DNA of 64,000 nt, taken from Nymphaea colorata (lineage: Eukaryota > Streptophyta > Magnoliopsida > Nymphaeales > Nymphaeaceae). Every line of letters begins with the position of its first letter. The first letter of the stretch is position 1. The notes beneath the pieces are model-generated. The model worked only from the letters and a program-made list of their open reading frames with translations, had not been told where the DNA came from and made no database searches. Below are positions 1-12,039 of the stretch, piece after piece. The DNA is taken from contig NC_045145.1 of NCBI RefSeq assembly GCF_008831285.2, positions 7,068,802-7,132,801 on the forward strand. The letters run 5' to 3'. Both the position numbers and the translations under genes were made by a program.

Positions 1-625
1 CCACCTTTAGCTTTTTTTTAATGATCAAACATTATCTTTCAAATTAAACACCGGAATGCTTATCAACTATTTAAAAAATGTGAAACTAGAGTAACTTTAC
101 AAGTGCAAACTAAACATTAATGAAAACCAGGTGTACTTAGAGCGTGTTTGGATGACACCAAAGAGATTCAGTATGAAGAAGCTTATTAGCAACTAAATGC
201 GATATTAACTTCTAATATTTTTTTTTTTTGCTAAAACTAGCTATATGTAATGGTTGGAGTTGTTAATTAGCCTATAAACAAACAGTGAATGACAATGAGG
301 CATCCACATCACTTGAATTTATCTGTCATTTAGCTCAAAAATGTATACTCTCTCTTTGTGCCTCAAGGTTTAAAAGTACCAAAGTTGAATAATATAAGAT
401 GAATGATCGTCTAGAAAAGGCAACGCAAGAAGACAAGTTGGTAATGATAATACTGAAACTAGAAATGGAATTCCAATGGGCCATTCACCAACTCTACAAG
501 AATTCTTGATGGAGGCCACTTTTATTAGTTTCTTGTTTAAGTAAAGGATACGGATCAAGTCCTAATTTGCTACACTATACAGCCTCATCTTTTCCCTTGT
601 ATGCCTTCCGTCTACGACCAAAACG
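1..625. other. Intergenic, no gene seen
   Basis: AT-rich DNA with no ORF that resembles a protein and no clear repeat boundary. The short minus-strand ORF around 370-558 is unlike any family I know. Confidence 0.6.
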
Positions 626-985
626 TAAGCTTGGATATCAGGCCAGCCCAGCCCGATAAGGAGTCAAGCTCAGGCTCGGGCCGATCTCACACTCGAAGCC
701 TATGCTCGGGCCTGGCCCGACACCCGAAACCCATGCCCAGGCCTGGCTCGACACCTAAAACCCAAGCTCGAGCCCATCCCAGGCTCAACTCGATTAAATG
801 AAAAACATATATTTTAATAAAAAATAATATATAAATATAATTGATCATAATAAAATTTTATAATTATATATAAAAATTAATAAAATATATATTAAAAATT
901 TTAAAAAGCCAAACCGGCCTCTATCGGGCTCACCTGGGCTGGGTACGGAGTACCCATCGAGTAAGCGACCCGATGTCCAGCCTTA
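626..985. mobile_element. hAT-like MITE with GC-rich ends and AT-rich core
   Basis: A 360-bp non-coding element. Its left end (TAAGCTTGGATATC at 626) matches, inverted, its right end (complement TAAGGCTGGACATC, ending at 985). The flanks are CCAAAACG (618-625) and CTAAAACT (986-993), which agree at 6 of 8 bases and fit a decayed 8-bp hAT target duplication. The ends are rich in GGGCC/CTCGGG runs and the middle (about 800-905) is almost pure A+T. Similar ends occur at 17965-18887 and, less completely, near 53221 and 54553. No transposase is encoded. Confidence 0.65.
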
Positions 986-993
986 CTAAAACT

Positions 994-2649
994 CATGGAT
1001 GGCTAAGGGCGCCAATGGATGCATTGGTGATGTTCAACCTCTAAGAAAAAATTTAGAACATGTGTTTTTGGGCAAGCATAAGGAGCCGCCTGAAGAAGGG
1101 TTGAAACCTTCCTTCCCCTTCTCCCTGCCTTCGGTATCTATGAATGTTTTGAGATTTGGGTGATCCTAAATACACTTTGCCAACTAAACTATTGTACTTG
1201 CCCCTATTTGCAGTCCAATGAATTGCACCTGTAGGAATTGAAGTCATGACGATGCAGCGATGCACCGTTAACATGTCCGCCTACCCGACCAGCTATACTA
1301 ACACTTCTTGGGGCTACTCGGAAAAACACATAAAGATCATATTTCATATAATCACTACAAATTAAAATACCAACTATTACTGACACTAGAAAAAAAAATA
1401 CGGCCAGTAATAATGAACCTTTCTCGACATGAAACAAGGTAACGTCAGTATAATATTTGACTGAACCATGGAGGTCACGTCTATACAGTTTAATATTTAA
1501 AAACATACTTAAACACTGATTTAATCTTATGATTTTGAGAAATTAGAATTGCACCGGATTTATTCTTTTTCCCCTCATTGGGTAGGCTCATACTTGGTCT
1601 AATGATCCTTGAAATGTTCCTCATCATGCATGCATGAGGAAGAACTTAAGTAAATGATAAGGTTAAAAAGGTTAGTTATTACAACTAAATGATACAATTA
1701 AAAAGATTAGTACAAAATAAGACTAGCAACAGCTAAACTAACGAAAATAGTGTGTTCGGTGCAATTGTATCCTTATGCCTAAATCCTAAGCCCGAAATGT
1801 AAAAATTGGAACAGATTTGTCAAGATCAGAGCAGCCATCTTGAAATTCTCAGACTCTTACAATTTCTGTAGCCATTGGAAAACTTCATATACCAGACCCA
1901 GCCACGGATAAAGAGGAATATTCATATCATCAAATACCAACTCCTCTGAAATTTGAAGAGTACTCCTGACGATATTGTCTTATAGCCATGTTCAAATGAA
2001 ACAAAATTCTATTCTCAAAAAGTTATCTAATTCCTGGCCATGGTCAAATCCAAATATGTTGCATAATTCAATGGTTATCATTAACCTTGCAGTGGAGCAA
2101 TTAGATTAATGTACATGGGATTCTACAACATGCCAGTATTCTATCTTGAATTCCAATCAGCATAGGAGAGAGCTAGCTAGCAACTTCAGGCATTCAATTA
2201 TAAACTTCAATTTCTAGTTTTTCTGATTGAAAGTAAGGCAAACCGCAGCTTCTCTTTCCCAAAGAAAAACATTCAAATACAAGCAGAATTTGTAGATCTC
2301 ATGAGGATTCAATAATCAGGTTGATAACACCCATCTGGGCCCAAATCAAATGCAAGCTAATCAATCAGGTACAATTGGAAGAAAAAAAATCCTCAAAGTT
2401 CAGTAGGATCTGTACATATTGATCTTCCACAAACACAAAATTGTCAAGCCTGGTGTCTTTATACAAAGCAGAACAGCCAAAATACAGATAAATTTACAAA
2501 GAACCTTGTTAATGATATATATCTAAGGAAAAAAAAGAAAAGAAAACTGAAGTTTTACCATGCAGGTATATCCTTCATGTTAGTTGATCATCTAAAGAGA
2601 AGCAATTTTCAGATCATGGTTCCCTGAAAATCTGCTTCCGAGACCCACA
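994..2649. other. Intergenic, no gene seen
   Basis: No protein-like ORF and no repeat I can delimit. The last few hundred bases probably include the 3' flank of the small minus-strand ORF that ends at 2650. Confidence 0.5.
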
Positions 2650-2907
2650 TCAGGCCGGAGGGAGCACCAGAGGGGAGAGAAGAGGGATGGGGAGCTTCTC
2701 AGACGAGCACCCACCGACTGAATCTTTCGATTTGGAAATCCAGTACTTGGAGGCTTCCTCCCACGGCATCAATGGCGGCATGGCGCTCTTCACTTGCAGT
2801 GGCGGCGGGGCTTTGTTCTGCAGCCGAGTGATGGCCTTTCTGTACTCAAGGTGGTCGGGTAAATAGCGGTCGAGAAATCCAGGGAAAGCGGTCTCGCTTT
2901 TCTCCAT
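2650..2907 (-). CDS. Unrecognised small protein, 85 aa
   Basis: The ORF starts with ATG at 2907 and reads to a stop at 2650. I do not recognise the family. The first 60 residues have balanced, ordinary globular composition (FPGFLDRYLPDHLEYRKAI, then a proline-rich stretch APPPLQVKSAMPPLMPWEEA), unlike the low-complexity ORFs around it. The tail from about residue 62 (VGGCSSEKLPIPLLSPLVLPPA) looks less conserved and could be intron read-through. There is no signal peptide, membrane segment or known motif. A TATA-like sequence on the minus strand lies near 3374-3382. GC content is higher than in flanking DNA. It could be a complete small gene, one exon of a larger gene, or a gene fragment. Confidence 0.45.
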   Translation of the reverse strand: MEKSETAFPGFLDRYLPDHLEYRKAITRLQNKAPPPLQVKSAMPPLMPWEEASKYWISKSKDSVGGCSSEKLPIPLLSPLVLPPA

Positions 2908-3442
2908 TCTGTCTTGATCTTCTTCTGCTGATCCTCTGTCCTCGTCCCTTCCCTCTTAAAGGGTTGGTGCACTTTCTTGCTTCGTTGTGTCCTTCGAAGA
3001 TAAGCATCAACGGAGAAAAATAAGAGAAAGGGAGAATAATTCAACAGGGTTAGTAAACTATTTCCGTCCTGTGGGTCACGCAAAAGAGTTGAAAGGGATC
3101 ACGGAGTCCCGGTTTCTGACTCTGCAATTACTCGATGAAGCGACCCTTGACCAGATTCTTGTTCAAGAGTTCACATCTTAGCCACAGAAGCATGGAGCAT
3201 TTGCCGAGGTCAGAGGAGGCATGGCGGAAATTTAAAAGAACTCCTCGTGTCATCGTTAAGAGAGAAGCAATTAAAGCGGTTCACGTTCCACAGCCATCCC
3301 CGATCGATGCCAAAACCATGGGCTGCTTGTAGCTTTGAAGACGCATACCCAAATGCTAACTTCTCTCCCTCCCCTTCATATACACAACTATAACTCGTAC
3401 TTGCTTACGTCATCATCTCATTGCCCGCCAATAATGATCGAG

Positions 3443-3464
3443 TATATATATATATATATATATA
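3443..3464. repeat. (TA)n microsatellite
   Basis: Eleven TA units. Similar TA tracts occur near 6572, 6980, 7950, 46686, 55998 and 57018. Confidence 0.9.
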
Positions 3465-3572
3465 GAAATTGAAAACAGTTGGCTAGCTTTGTGGTTATAT
3501 GAACAGTTTTGTTTTATTTTATGTCCTTAAAAACTATGTTTAAAGGTATATTTATGACGACATTTGCTTAGT

Positions 3573-4397
3573 CAGGGCTTTTAGTAAGAGAATGTTTGAG
3601 GGACTTGAATTTTGATTCTCCAATGAAACTTTTAGAAATAAAGTTCTACCTCAAACTGGAATTGGAATGAAAATTCTGATTCTAGTTTTCCTAGTGTTTG
3701 ATAGTCTGGAATTTTGGTTTCAGAATTGAAAATGATATGTTTGATAAAATCAAAATTAAAATTTTAGACTTGTTTAAGTTAAGACTATTATGAGATGCAT
3801 TTTAAAGATAAAGAAAGATGAAAAAATTCTAAAATTCTGAAAACATAATTTCACCCCTAAGACGATAGAGTCACACTTAAGAATTTCGATTAAAAAATGA
3901 ACCTATAATCTTGGAACCAAAATTTATTCTTCATTAACACAATTCCCATTTCACCGAAAATAAGAATTTTAATTAATTCTAGAATTTCACAATTCCTAAT
4001 TCATCAAACACCCCCAACTTTGATTCTAGAATCAAGTTTTCACTTCAACTTAGAATTGGAATGAAAATTTCAGTTTCAATTTTTATTTGAGTTTGATAGT
4101 ATAGAATTTTGACTCTATAATTAAAAATAACTTGTTTGATGAAAAAGGAGTTAAAATTCTAAAATTCATGAATTAAAACCTTGATGCCTTGTGCTCCAAA
4201 GAGAGATGAAAAATTCTAAAATTCTTGAATCATAATTCCACTCCCTAAAGTATGATTAAAATTCTAAAATTTTGATTATGGAATGAGTCCATAATTCTAA
4301 AATCAAAATCCTTTGTTTGATAATGCAATTCTCACTTTTTAAGAATGCGAATAATGATTCTATAATTCCATTGATTCTGAGTGAATCAAACGCTCTG
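3573..4397. mobile_element. Tandem dimer of a ~400-bp Tourist-like MITE
   Basis: Two diverged copies lie head to tail (about 3573-4015 and 4016-4397). Each opens with a TTTTGATTCTnnAAT-type segment, has a GTTTGATAGTnTnGAATTTTG block in the middle, and closes with AATTC...ATCAAACnC. A third copy is at 50054-50450. The outer ends (CAGGGCTTT at 3573 and the complement CAGAGCGTTTGATT at 4397) are inverted repeats of PIF/Harbinger MITE type. TTAG occurs next to both ends and may be the target duplication. No coding capacity. Confidence 0.6.
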
Positions 4398-5497
4398 GTT
4401 AGAGAATGCACTTTTTTTTATATATTTTTAATGACACAAAAATAATAAAAAAGCCCATTCGACCATAGAGTAGCCGGGCAATATATATAAGTCATAAAAT
4501 TCAAGCCCAAAAATAATAAAAATTTGCTAGCAGAAAAACTAAGCAAGAAAGTCAAATTGTTATAAACAGTGTCGCCATCAGTTCTTTACAGGTGTCCATT
4601 CGTAAGCCACGTAATTGTGTTGATATATATTGAGAAAACCTTATCCCTCTCCTCTACAATTTTCCTGACAAACTTAATACCAAGCCTATCTCAATTATCA
4701 TCTGAGGAGTAAGGAGACGGTGAGATGCCTATCTGTTTCTGTGGTGAATCCACAAAGAAGACTTTTGGGATAGTTCAAACAATTCTATCTCCTTAATAAT
4801 GTTTCATATTAAACATTTAAAAGGTGAAAGAGGTATTTGAATTGCTGGTTGGTTTGTGTGTGTAGCAATGATATTTTCATATATAATTTTTTATTTATAT
4901 ATTATCAGCAAAACAACCGTATTAAGTACCGCAACGTACTTCACTAAATTTCTAGGTCCTGATGTTTAGTTTGGTAAATGTGTCTATGTTTGTGTGTGTG
5001 TGCCTGCGTGTGTTTTAATGGACCATCAGTTGTGTATTAGCTTCAAATGAACAACTTTTTTAGTCAAAAACATGGTTAAGATTTTATTTTCAGCATAAGG
5101 ACCTTGGCAAACGCATCTAAATTGTCAGTTTTAGTGGAAAGAAGTGGTAGATTTTGCATATTAAATTCTAATACTTCAACTAATGAGAACTTACGAGACC
5201 ACATAATTGGATGGATCAAACAACTCATGTCATGCCTAACTTTTTCCATCAGTAATGCAATTATACTTTAGGCAGCAGCCGGCAGATCATAGTAGCATCA
5301 TCTCACATGAATGTGGTTTCTGCTATTCACACGAAATATTTGCTCGAAGAAGCTTTCCTCTCTTTGATTTCATTGTCTACTAGCGTAGATTGCAAGCAAA
5401 GAGATAGCCACCAATCGTCAATGTCCGTCTGGACACCAGGGAAAGCGTCTCTCTCTCACTTAGTTGTTTCCTTTGATAGACAAGGAGAAAGAAGAGG
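4398..5497. other. Intergenic, no gene seen
   Basis: AT-rich, with a (TG)n-like tract near 4995-5015 and no protein-like ORF. Confidence 0.5.
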
Positions 5498-5849
5498 GTG
5501 TCGAGTTCGAGTTTCAGGAACTATTGACTCGACTCGACTCGCAAACTGGTACTCTATATAATACTACTAAAACTGGTTCATTAGTTTTAACTTTTAAAGA
5601 TAAAAACAAATTTTCACAAGTTCCACAAGTTAAACGAGTTACATGCTTATACGAGTTAAACGATGTAATGCTTACACGAGTTAACACTTAAATGATTTAA
5701 ATGAGTTAAACGAATCGAATTCAAGCTTGATTTTGTGTAGTCGAGTTGAGCTTGATATAAGGAGCTCGATTAGAGTTCGAGTTGAACTCGAGCTTGAGTT
5801 TTTTGAGCCGAATCGAGCCGGAGCTGGCCAATGTAGTATGCAGCCCTAG
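5498..5849 (-). mobile_element. GAGCTCGAG-rich repeat element, copy 1
   Basis: Dense GACTCGACTCG / GAGTTCGAGTT words at both ends flank a middle with repeated (A)CGAGTTAAACGA and GCTTACACGAGTTAA words. The right end reads GCAGCCCTAG, the complement of the AGGGCTGCACACGAGCC end of the copy at 7147. The two copies therefore lie in opposite orientation. The ORF that crosses this repeat (5307-5561) is not a gene. Confidence 0.6.
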
Positions 5850-7146
5850 TGGCCTTCAGAGATTAAAAAAAATATATATTTAAAAAGATTTGAAATTACA
5901 ATATAACAATTTGAATATTACATGGAAGACCTGACTCGAATGCACCTCAGTAATTATTTTTTTTTTTTATTCTACCACCATATTACATTGGCCAAGAAAA
6001 AGAGGCTTAGCAATAATATATGGTCGGCCAGCCCCATCCGCTGATCATTTAATAACACCACAAAAAATAGCCATCCCACGAAACGAATCTGACATTTCAG
6101 TCTACCGATATGCATCAGTCGTTGCTGCCACGCTTATCCTTTGGATGCCACAAAATTAAAAATTTTAACAGTCCTTTTCCTATTCATGCTATGATTTGAC
6201 GTTTCAATTTTTTCATAATGTCCTCATCCTTTTTTTTTTTTTTTCTTCAAATTTTAATAGGCAGCCTAACGCACGATCTTATCTTCAAGAGGGTATGCGG
6301 ACATTTCCTTTAGCGACGCATCTTCTGTCAACGTCTTAAGCCAACTCGCTTGGTGAAGGAATGAAGTTAGTGTTAGTTTTTCTCTTTTCTCCTCTTATAT
6401 CACCAGAATGTGGGCATTTATCTTTTACTTCATACTCACGTAATAGGTATACAAAATGTAGCAAATTAGACCCTTAGAACAGTAGACCGTTCAACGCGAC
6501 ATGCGACATGTCCCAATCATGTATTCAAAAGCCCAACGGTCAAGTATATATTATGAGGGAGACATTTGAATATATATATATATATAATACATGTGTGTGT
6601 AGCGTCGTTCGAGATAATCGGAAATGTGTTGTATCATAATAGCTGTCTTCAATTTTTTCTTTGTTTGTATAATTGTTTTTTTATTAAATGTCACAGTCTT
6701 CATTTGTCCAGTTCCTGTACCGTCCGTGGTGCAAGCTTTGGCTTTTGAAGAAGCAGGAACATCGGCGGGTGATGGGATAGAATGGGATGGAGGAGAGAGA
6801 GAGCTTAGAAGGAAAAACCAAGGAACCTGCCCACTCGAGCATCCCTTGAACAAGTTTATTTGGTTGCTCACGACTGAATCGTTGGCTTCTGATACACTAA
6901 AATCGGATGGCTCACGCATCAATTGTGAGAGATACGTCGGTCTCTATGTTACGCTTTCTCTTTGTTTTGTTTTTCACTATATATATATATATATATATAT
7001 GAAAAGAAATTACAAAAGGTGATTACTATCTGAGCAAACTTTGAACCTTTAAAGATAATAAACAAATGCTCAAATTCTAAAAAAAAAAGCTGACTAATAG
7101 GAAACATTAGTTTTTCATAACCAACGACAAAAAGATACCTTTCAGT
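5850..7146. other. Intergenic, no supported gene
   Basis: Overlapping ORFs on both strands at 6551-7022 run through TA microsatellites and resemble nothing I know. I do not call them genes. Confidence 0.45.
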
Positions 7147-7545
7147 AGGGCTGCACACGAGCCAAGTTGAGCTCGAGCTCAACCTCAGCTCAAACTCGAG
7201 TTGAACTCCTTATTGTAAGCTCAAGCTCGACTCGACTAAAAAAATTCGAACTCGAACTTGACTCGTTTAACACATGTTAACTAGTTTAGTATTAATTCGT
7301 GTAAGCATTAATTTGTTTAACTTGTGTAAGCATTTAACTCGTGTAAGCGTTAACTTATGTAGCTTGTGAAATTTTGTTTTTGCCCTAAAAGTTAGAACCA
7401 GTGCGAGTTTTTGAAACTTGAACTCACTCGTTTATTGGTTCGAGTATTTTTGTAAGTTCGAGCTCGACTTGTTTATAAACCAGTCGAGTACAAACCGAGT
7501 TTTTTCGAATGAGTTCGAGTAGAGCCGAAGTTGGCTCCCCAGCCT
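7147..7545 (+). mobile_element. GAGCTCGAG-rich repeat element, copy 2
   Basis: Starts AGGGCTGCACACGAGCC and ends GAGCCGAAGTTGGCTCCCC. It has the same internal order as copy 1: CGAG-rich ends, and a middle with GTTTAAC, GTGTAAGCATTAA and TTTTGCCCTAAAAGTTAGAAC words. I could not find a matching target duplication. Confidence 0.6.
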
Positions 7546-7945
7546 ACCTCCCATACCAGAAATGTGGATTTATATATCTACTTAAATAAATAAATTCCAC
7601 ATGTTCGACTTTTATTTTGGAATTTTTAAAGATGATAAAAAGGGGTAGACTGCACGCTTACATAAGTCAGCAGATACGGCATCCACACCGACAATATTGA
7701 ATTGTAGCCTTCTTTCTTTGTAAGGCTTCCTCCGAGCTGGTCACATTACTTTCTGCTTGGTTACGCAATTGGTGACGTTCAAAATGCAGATAATGCAGTT
7801 GAAATATGCCAAAATCGACAATCCTTGTAGAAAGTCAACAAAGTGAGGTACAATTAATGTGGGAGTGGTAGCCTGGGTACGGATGGGTTGTTGGGTAGAT
7901 AGGTTCGATAAAAAAAAAATTATCAAGTAGGTCCATTGGAACTTT

Positions 7946-7983
<38 letters not shown>

Positions 7984-9084
7984 CGGCATGATGTAGGCAG
8001 TCACCTTACTAAGAACCTATTGGTGCATTAGTGATGACACCTTTTAAAACTCTTCATATCTTATTGATGATCTCTTAAAAAACTTTTGATTTGTCGCTGA
8101 GAGTTTATGAGATATTAAAATATAAAATGTTAAAGATTTCAAATATGAATGAACATCAAACAGGGCACCTGAAAGCACAAAATTAACGGTCGATAGACCC
8201 GCCATGATAACTAAGCATGCAGAGATTAAGCCATCAGCAAGGGTTTCGGGCCAGTTCGAACTTGGGTTTGTCAAGCCTTGATTTGCCCCAGCTTGGCCCA
8301 GTCTGAAATAATATTTTTTTTAATTGAGGGACACTCGTCAGGTCTGATGTAAATAATTTTAAATTTTTGAAATAAAATTGTTGATGGGCTGGTGGGGAGG
8401 GCCACTCCACCGGTTGTCAGACAAAAGAAACCACGCCATTTATCTTTGCTTTTCAGGTTTCCTGAATGCCCAATACCGTCGTGTGACAAGTTTTAATATA
8501 AATTTTTAATACACTTTGTTTTCAAGTTATTTTTAGTATATTATTTACTTATTTTGAAATGACTTTTTATTAAATTTAGCCAATATTGACCACCGACTCA
8601 CTTGAATCAATGAACCGCGGCCGACTCATTAAATTGGCTCCTCGTCAATTCGCCAATTCTGAAACACTGTTTTCGAGCCTCTGAAATTGACTTGAAAATC
8701 CTTAATTTCTATATGGGAGCCTTTGTGCTTTATTTTTATATTCAAGAGAGTGGATATACATCTGCCTGTGTTGCATGTGAAATTTACTATTACTCTATTA
8801 GTGATTTACGAGAAATTTGAGGCTCATGTGAACATAGATAATCCCTTAGCGCCTTCAAGTTCTTCCTCAGCTGGACTAAATGTACTTGGGCCTACACATG
8901 TTCATTTGGATCTTGATTATCCTTTTAATTTTATATATTTTCCAATTTATTAATATTTGAATTAAGAAGAGTATATTATTTTTTCAATTATTTTGATTAG
9001 GAATAATATTCATATAAATAACTGACCATTTTTATTATTAACATAGCTAGGGAAAATCGACCGTGTTTTTCCTAAAGATATCTA
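7546..9084. other. Intergenic, no gene seen
   Basis: Contains a long TA tract (about 7950-7982) and a short GGCCAGTTCGAACTTGGG / CCAGCTTGGCCCAG segment near 8247-8302 that may be another GC-rich repeat end. The 5' LTR and leader of copia element A should lie here, but I cannot find them. Confidence 0.45.
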
Positions 9085-9117
9085 TAAATGGACAAAAGCC
9101 GCAACTCTTAACAATGT

Positions 9118-9830
9118 GAAATATGGAAAGCTCTCAAGGCCTCATTTGTTGCACATCCCAGATCTAGGATTATGCAGATCTAGGATTATGCCGCTAATTT
9201 AGAGACAAAGCCAAGGTAAGCCCCACATGGGCCTTGGCTCCACCTCAAAAAAAAAATTACATCTAAATTTTTAAAAATTTCACCTGTTATATCTAAAAAT
9301 TTTGAAAAATGATATTTCTGCCCTAACCAAAATTTAGAAACTTTAATTTGATCCACCTCATGAAAAATTTATGGCTCCACCCATGCAAAATAAATCTATT
9401 GATGAATCTATAGAGCACAAGAAACATTGACCAACTTTCAATTGCAGGAAAACCAGTTGCAGAAGATGATCTGGCCAAGCAAATACTCAAAGGTCTCCCT
9501 TCTGAATATTCTTCCTTCAAAACATCTATTGAAACGAAAACTCATCCTGTCTCATCCAATGAGCTGTACAATATGCTCTTAATACAACAAGAAGCAAATT
9601 TAAAGATATTAATTATCAGACTGACTCCCTGCGTGCAGACATCAATGCAGTTTTCAGATCTGGAGGTTGCAGCAACACTTTTTTCCAGCAAAATAGTGAA
9701 GATCAGTCGGCTAATTCTAGGAAACTGAAATAAGAAAAATTGGAAACATGGAGAACAATGGAAATAAGCCTATTTGTCTGATATGTGATAAAATGGGGCA
9801 CTTGAAAATATTGTTATCGCTATACCAATC
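9118..9830 (+). pseudogene. Element A gag remnant
   Basis: Fragments of a copia gag (capsid-like protein that packages the RNA). WKALKASFVAHPRSRIMQI is read near 9123, a 16-bp unit CAGATCTAGGATTATG is duplicated in tandem just after it, and a MITE interrupts it at 9205-9383. After a frameshift near 9427 the frame gives LSIAGKPVAEDDLAKQILKG followed by LPSEYSSFKTSIETKTHP, the usual UBN2-type gag core. A decayed zinc knuckle (CLICDKMGHLK) lies near 9773; its last cysteine is missing. Confidence 0.8.
9205..9383. mobile_element. Hairpin-ended MITE, copy 1, inside element A gag
   Basis: Begins with a hairpin (GCCAAGG at 9210-9216 pairing with CCTTGGC at 9232-9238), has an A/T-rich core with AAATTTTnAAAAATGATATTTC and AAAATTTAGAA words, and ends ATGAAAAATTTATGGCTCCACCC. 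It shares this layout with the copies at 18986, 51213 and 51981. The gag frame is broken on either side of it. Confidence 0.6.
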
Positions 9831-9929
9831 TCCTAAGCAAGAATAACCAGGGTCCAAATGCAAGCGCTCAAGCGTATTCAACATCTCAGAAGAATAGCTC
9901 CACTGGGGAAGATGAAGAATCATGGTACC

Positions 9930-11420
9930 CAACTCTGGCGCTACCCACCATATCACAACCAACATTAATAATCTGTCATTATATTTATGGATAAACAGAG
10001 AGTCGAGCTACTTGAGCTCGACTCGTGAACGAGTTCGAGCTGAGCCATTTGTTTAACGAGTCGAGCTCGAGTTCATGAGTCGACTCGTATAAATAATCAA
10101 GTTGAGTTTGAGCTCAACACGTAACTGTCGACTCGAGCTCGGGCCTTAATCGAGTTTGCCGAGCCTTAATCAAGTCGATATATTCAAACAAGTTTACGAG
10201 TTTGTCGAGCCTTAATCGAATCAAACTCGAGCTCAACACGTAACGACAAATATCAATTCTATTCAAATGAGTTTGTCGAGCCTTAATCGAGTCGAGCTCT
10301 AGATCAAGAAGTAATAATGAATATCAATTCTATTCAAATGAGTTTATCGAGCGTTAATCGAGTTGAGCTCGTGCTCAACATGTAACTTCCGAGTCAAGCT
10401 TGAGCTGCTTCTGTCGAGCTATTCTCGAGCTCGAGGTTTCATTAGTCGAGCCGAGCTTGAGCTGACTGAACTCAGGCTCGACTTGGCTCGTGTTCACCCC
10501 TAGTTATATTCCTCCTATCATGGAAATGACACAGTCAAGATAGGGGACGGCTCAGGTTTGAATTCACAAACATTGGTTCCTCTACTGGTTTGAACTTTAA
10601 AGTCAATAACATATTGCATGTGCATGTGCCGTATATTGAGAAGAACTTATTTTGAGTGCAAACATTTGCCAGAAACAATAATGTGATATTTGAGTTCACC
10701 CCTTATGCATGATATGTTAAAGAACATGAAACAAGGAGGATTCTCTGACAAGGGACAAGTAGAAGAGGCCTCTATTGAATCAACTTTCAATCCAATGAAG
10801 CTAATGCAGTCGATAGAAATCCCACTCTTAAATGGCATCAACATCTTGGTCATCATGCTTTTAAGATAGTACAGTAAGTTTTGAATTTTATTAATGTTCC
10901 TTATGATGTTCACCATAGACTACCATTTGAGAATAAAAAGGGTTCCTATAAATAGCCATTAGAAGTAGTTTTCTTTGATGTCTGGAGTCCGGCACCTATT
11001 CAAGGTACTAATGGTATTAAGTATTATGTCATTTTTATTGATGGCTTCTCAGAATTTATCTAGCTTAATTGTATGAAACAAAAATCTGATCTTGTGCACA
11101 TATTTTCCACCTTTATGCCAAAAATCGTACTGGAAAGAAGATCAAATTCTTTCACTCACATTGGGGAGGATAATTTCAAGCATTAAAAGATACACTTAAA
11201 GCAAGTGGTATTGAACATAGAAATTCATGCCCCCATACACCACAACAGAACAGTCTTGTCAAGAGAATGCATCACCATGTTGTGGAATCCAGCTTCAGCA
11301 TGATGGCTCAATCTGGGATTCCAAAAAGATATTTGGCCCTGTGTCTTTCAATCTGCCGCTTTTCTGATTATTCGCCTCCCAACCAGAATTTTAAATTATA
11401 AGATGGCAATTGAAGCATTA
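9930..11420 (+). pseudogene. Element A protease and integrase remnant
   Basis: The protease active-site region is visible as NSGATHHITTNINN at about 9930-9972, one base out of frame with the preceding WYP. A 519-bp insert (9985-10503) then splits it, and the frame resumes at 10510 as SSYHGNDTVKIGDGSGL. The integrase follows: WHQHLGHHAFKIVQ (zinc-binding region, near 10833), YYVIFIDGFSEFI (about 11021) and a decayed PQQNSLVKRMHHHVVES (about 11240). Numerous stops and shifts make it non-functional. Downstream, 11535-11720 encodes the usual connecting segment (FTSRNVRFEENRFLF). Confidence 0.8.
9985..10503 (+). mobile_element. GAGCTCGAG-rich repeat element, copy 3, with 6-bp target duplication
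   Basis: A 519-bp insert made largely of CGAGCTCGAG and CGAGCCTTAATCGAGT words, with about three internal subrepeats (CAAATGAGTTTnTCGAGCnTTAATCGA near 10140-10350). It is flanked by TTATAT on the left (9979-9984) and right (10504-10509). Removing the insert and one TTATAT leaves the protease frame of element A continuous, so both boundaries are secure. The right end (GCTCGTGTTCACCCCTAG) is the complement of an AGGGGTGAACACGAGC start, like copies 1 and 2. The left end is not a good inverted match, so the class is uncertain. Confidence 0.8.
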
Positions 11421-12039
11421 CTAAAGCAAAAATCTAATTTCAATTTTCTTAAAGTTTATGGGTGTGCTTGCTTCCCATTGTTGGATAACTATAAAAGATA
11501 GTAGTTAGACTTTAAGAGTGACTTATGTGTCTCCATGGGATATCATCATGAATATCTTTCTCTTGGTTTGAAGGACTTAAAGATGTTTACCTCCAGAAAT
11601 GTTAGATTTGAAGAAAACAGGTTTCTTTTTCTTGAACGGTCTCAGAAAATTCAAGAGAAGCAGCTCATTGAAAGTGGGCATGCCATTACGGTACCCTATT
11701 TTATTACGCAAAACAAGTAGCTACTTGAAAAGTTCTTCTACAACTATAGTAGAACAACAAAATAATCAATCAGGTGATGCCAGAAATATTGACAGCTGAA
11801 ATGCAATGTCCAACATGCAGACTGAAGTCAAGCATGTGGCGTCCGATCAAGAAGCTCAACCGGTAGGGATCATAGAACTATTGGCCAAGTTGAAAGACCA
11901 GCAGGGACGATCTCACACTATGGTTACTAGATCGCAAACATGTAGTCTAAAACCAAGGAACTTCATGGCAAGTAAGCATCCTCCTCCTTTGACCTTACTC
12001 TTGCAAGTTAAAAGTGAGACTGAACCAAATAATTGAAAG

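Noticed and set aside
6551-7022. Overlapping ORFs of 123 and 132 codons on opposite strands
   Set aside because: They run through TA microsatellites (YIYIYI) and resemble no protein; probably chance.
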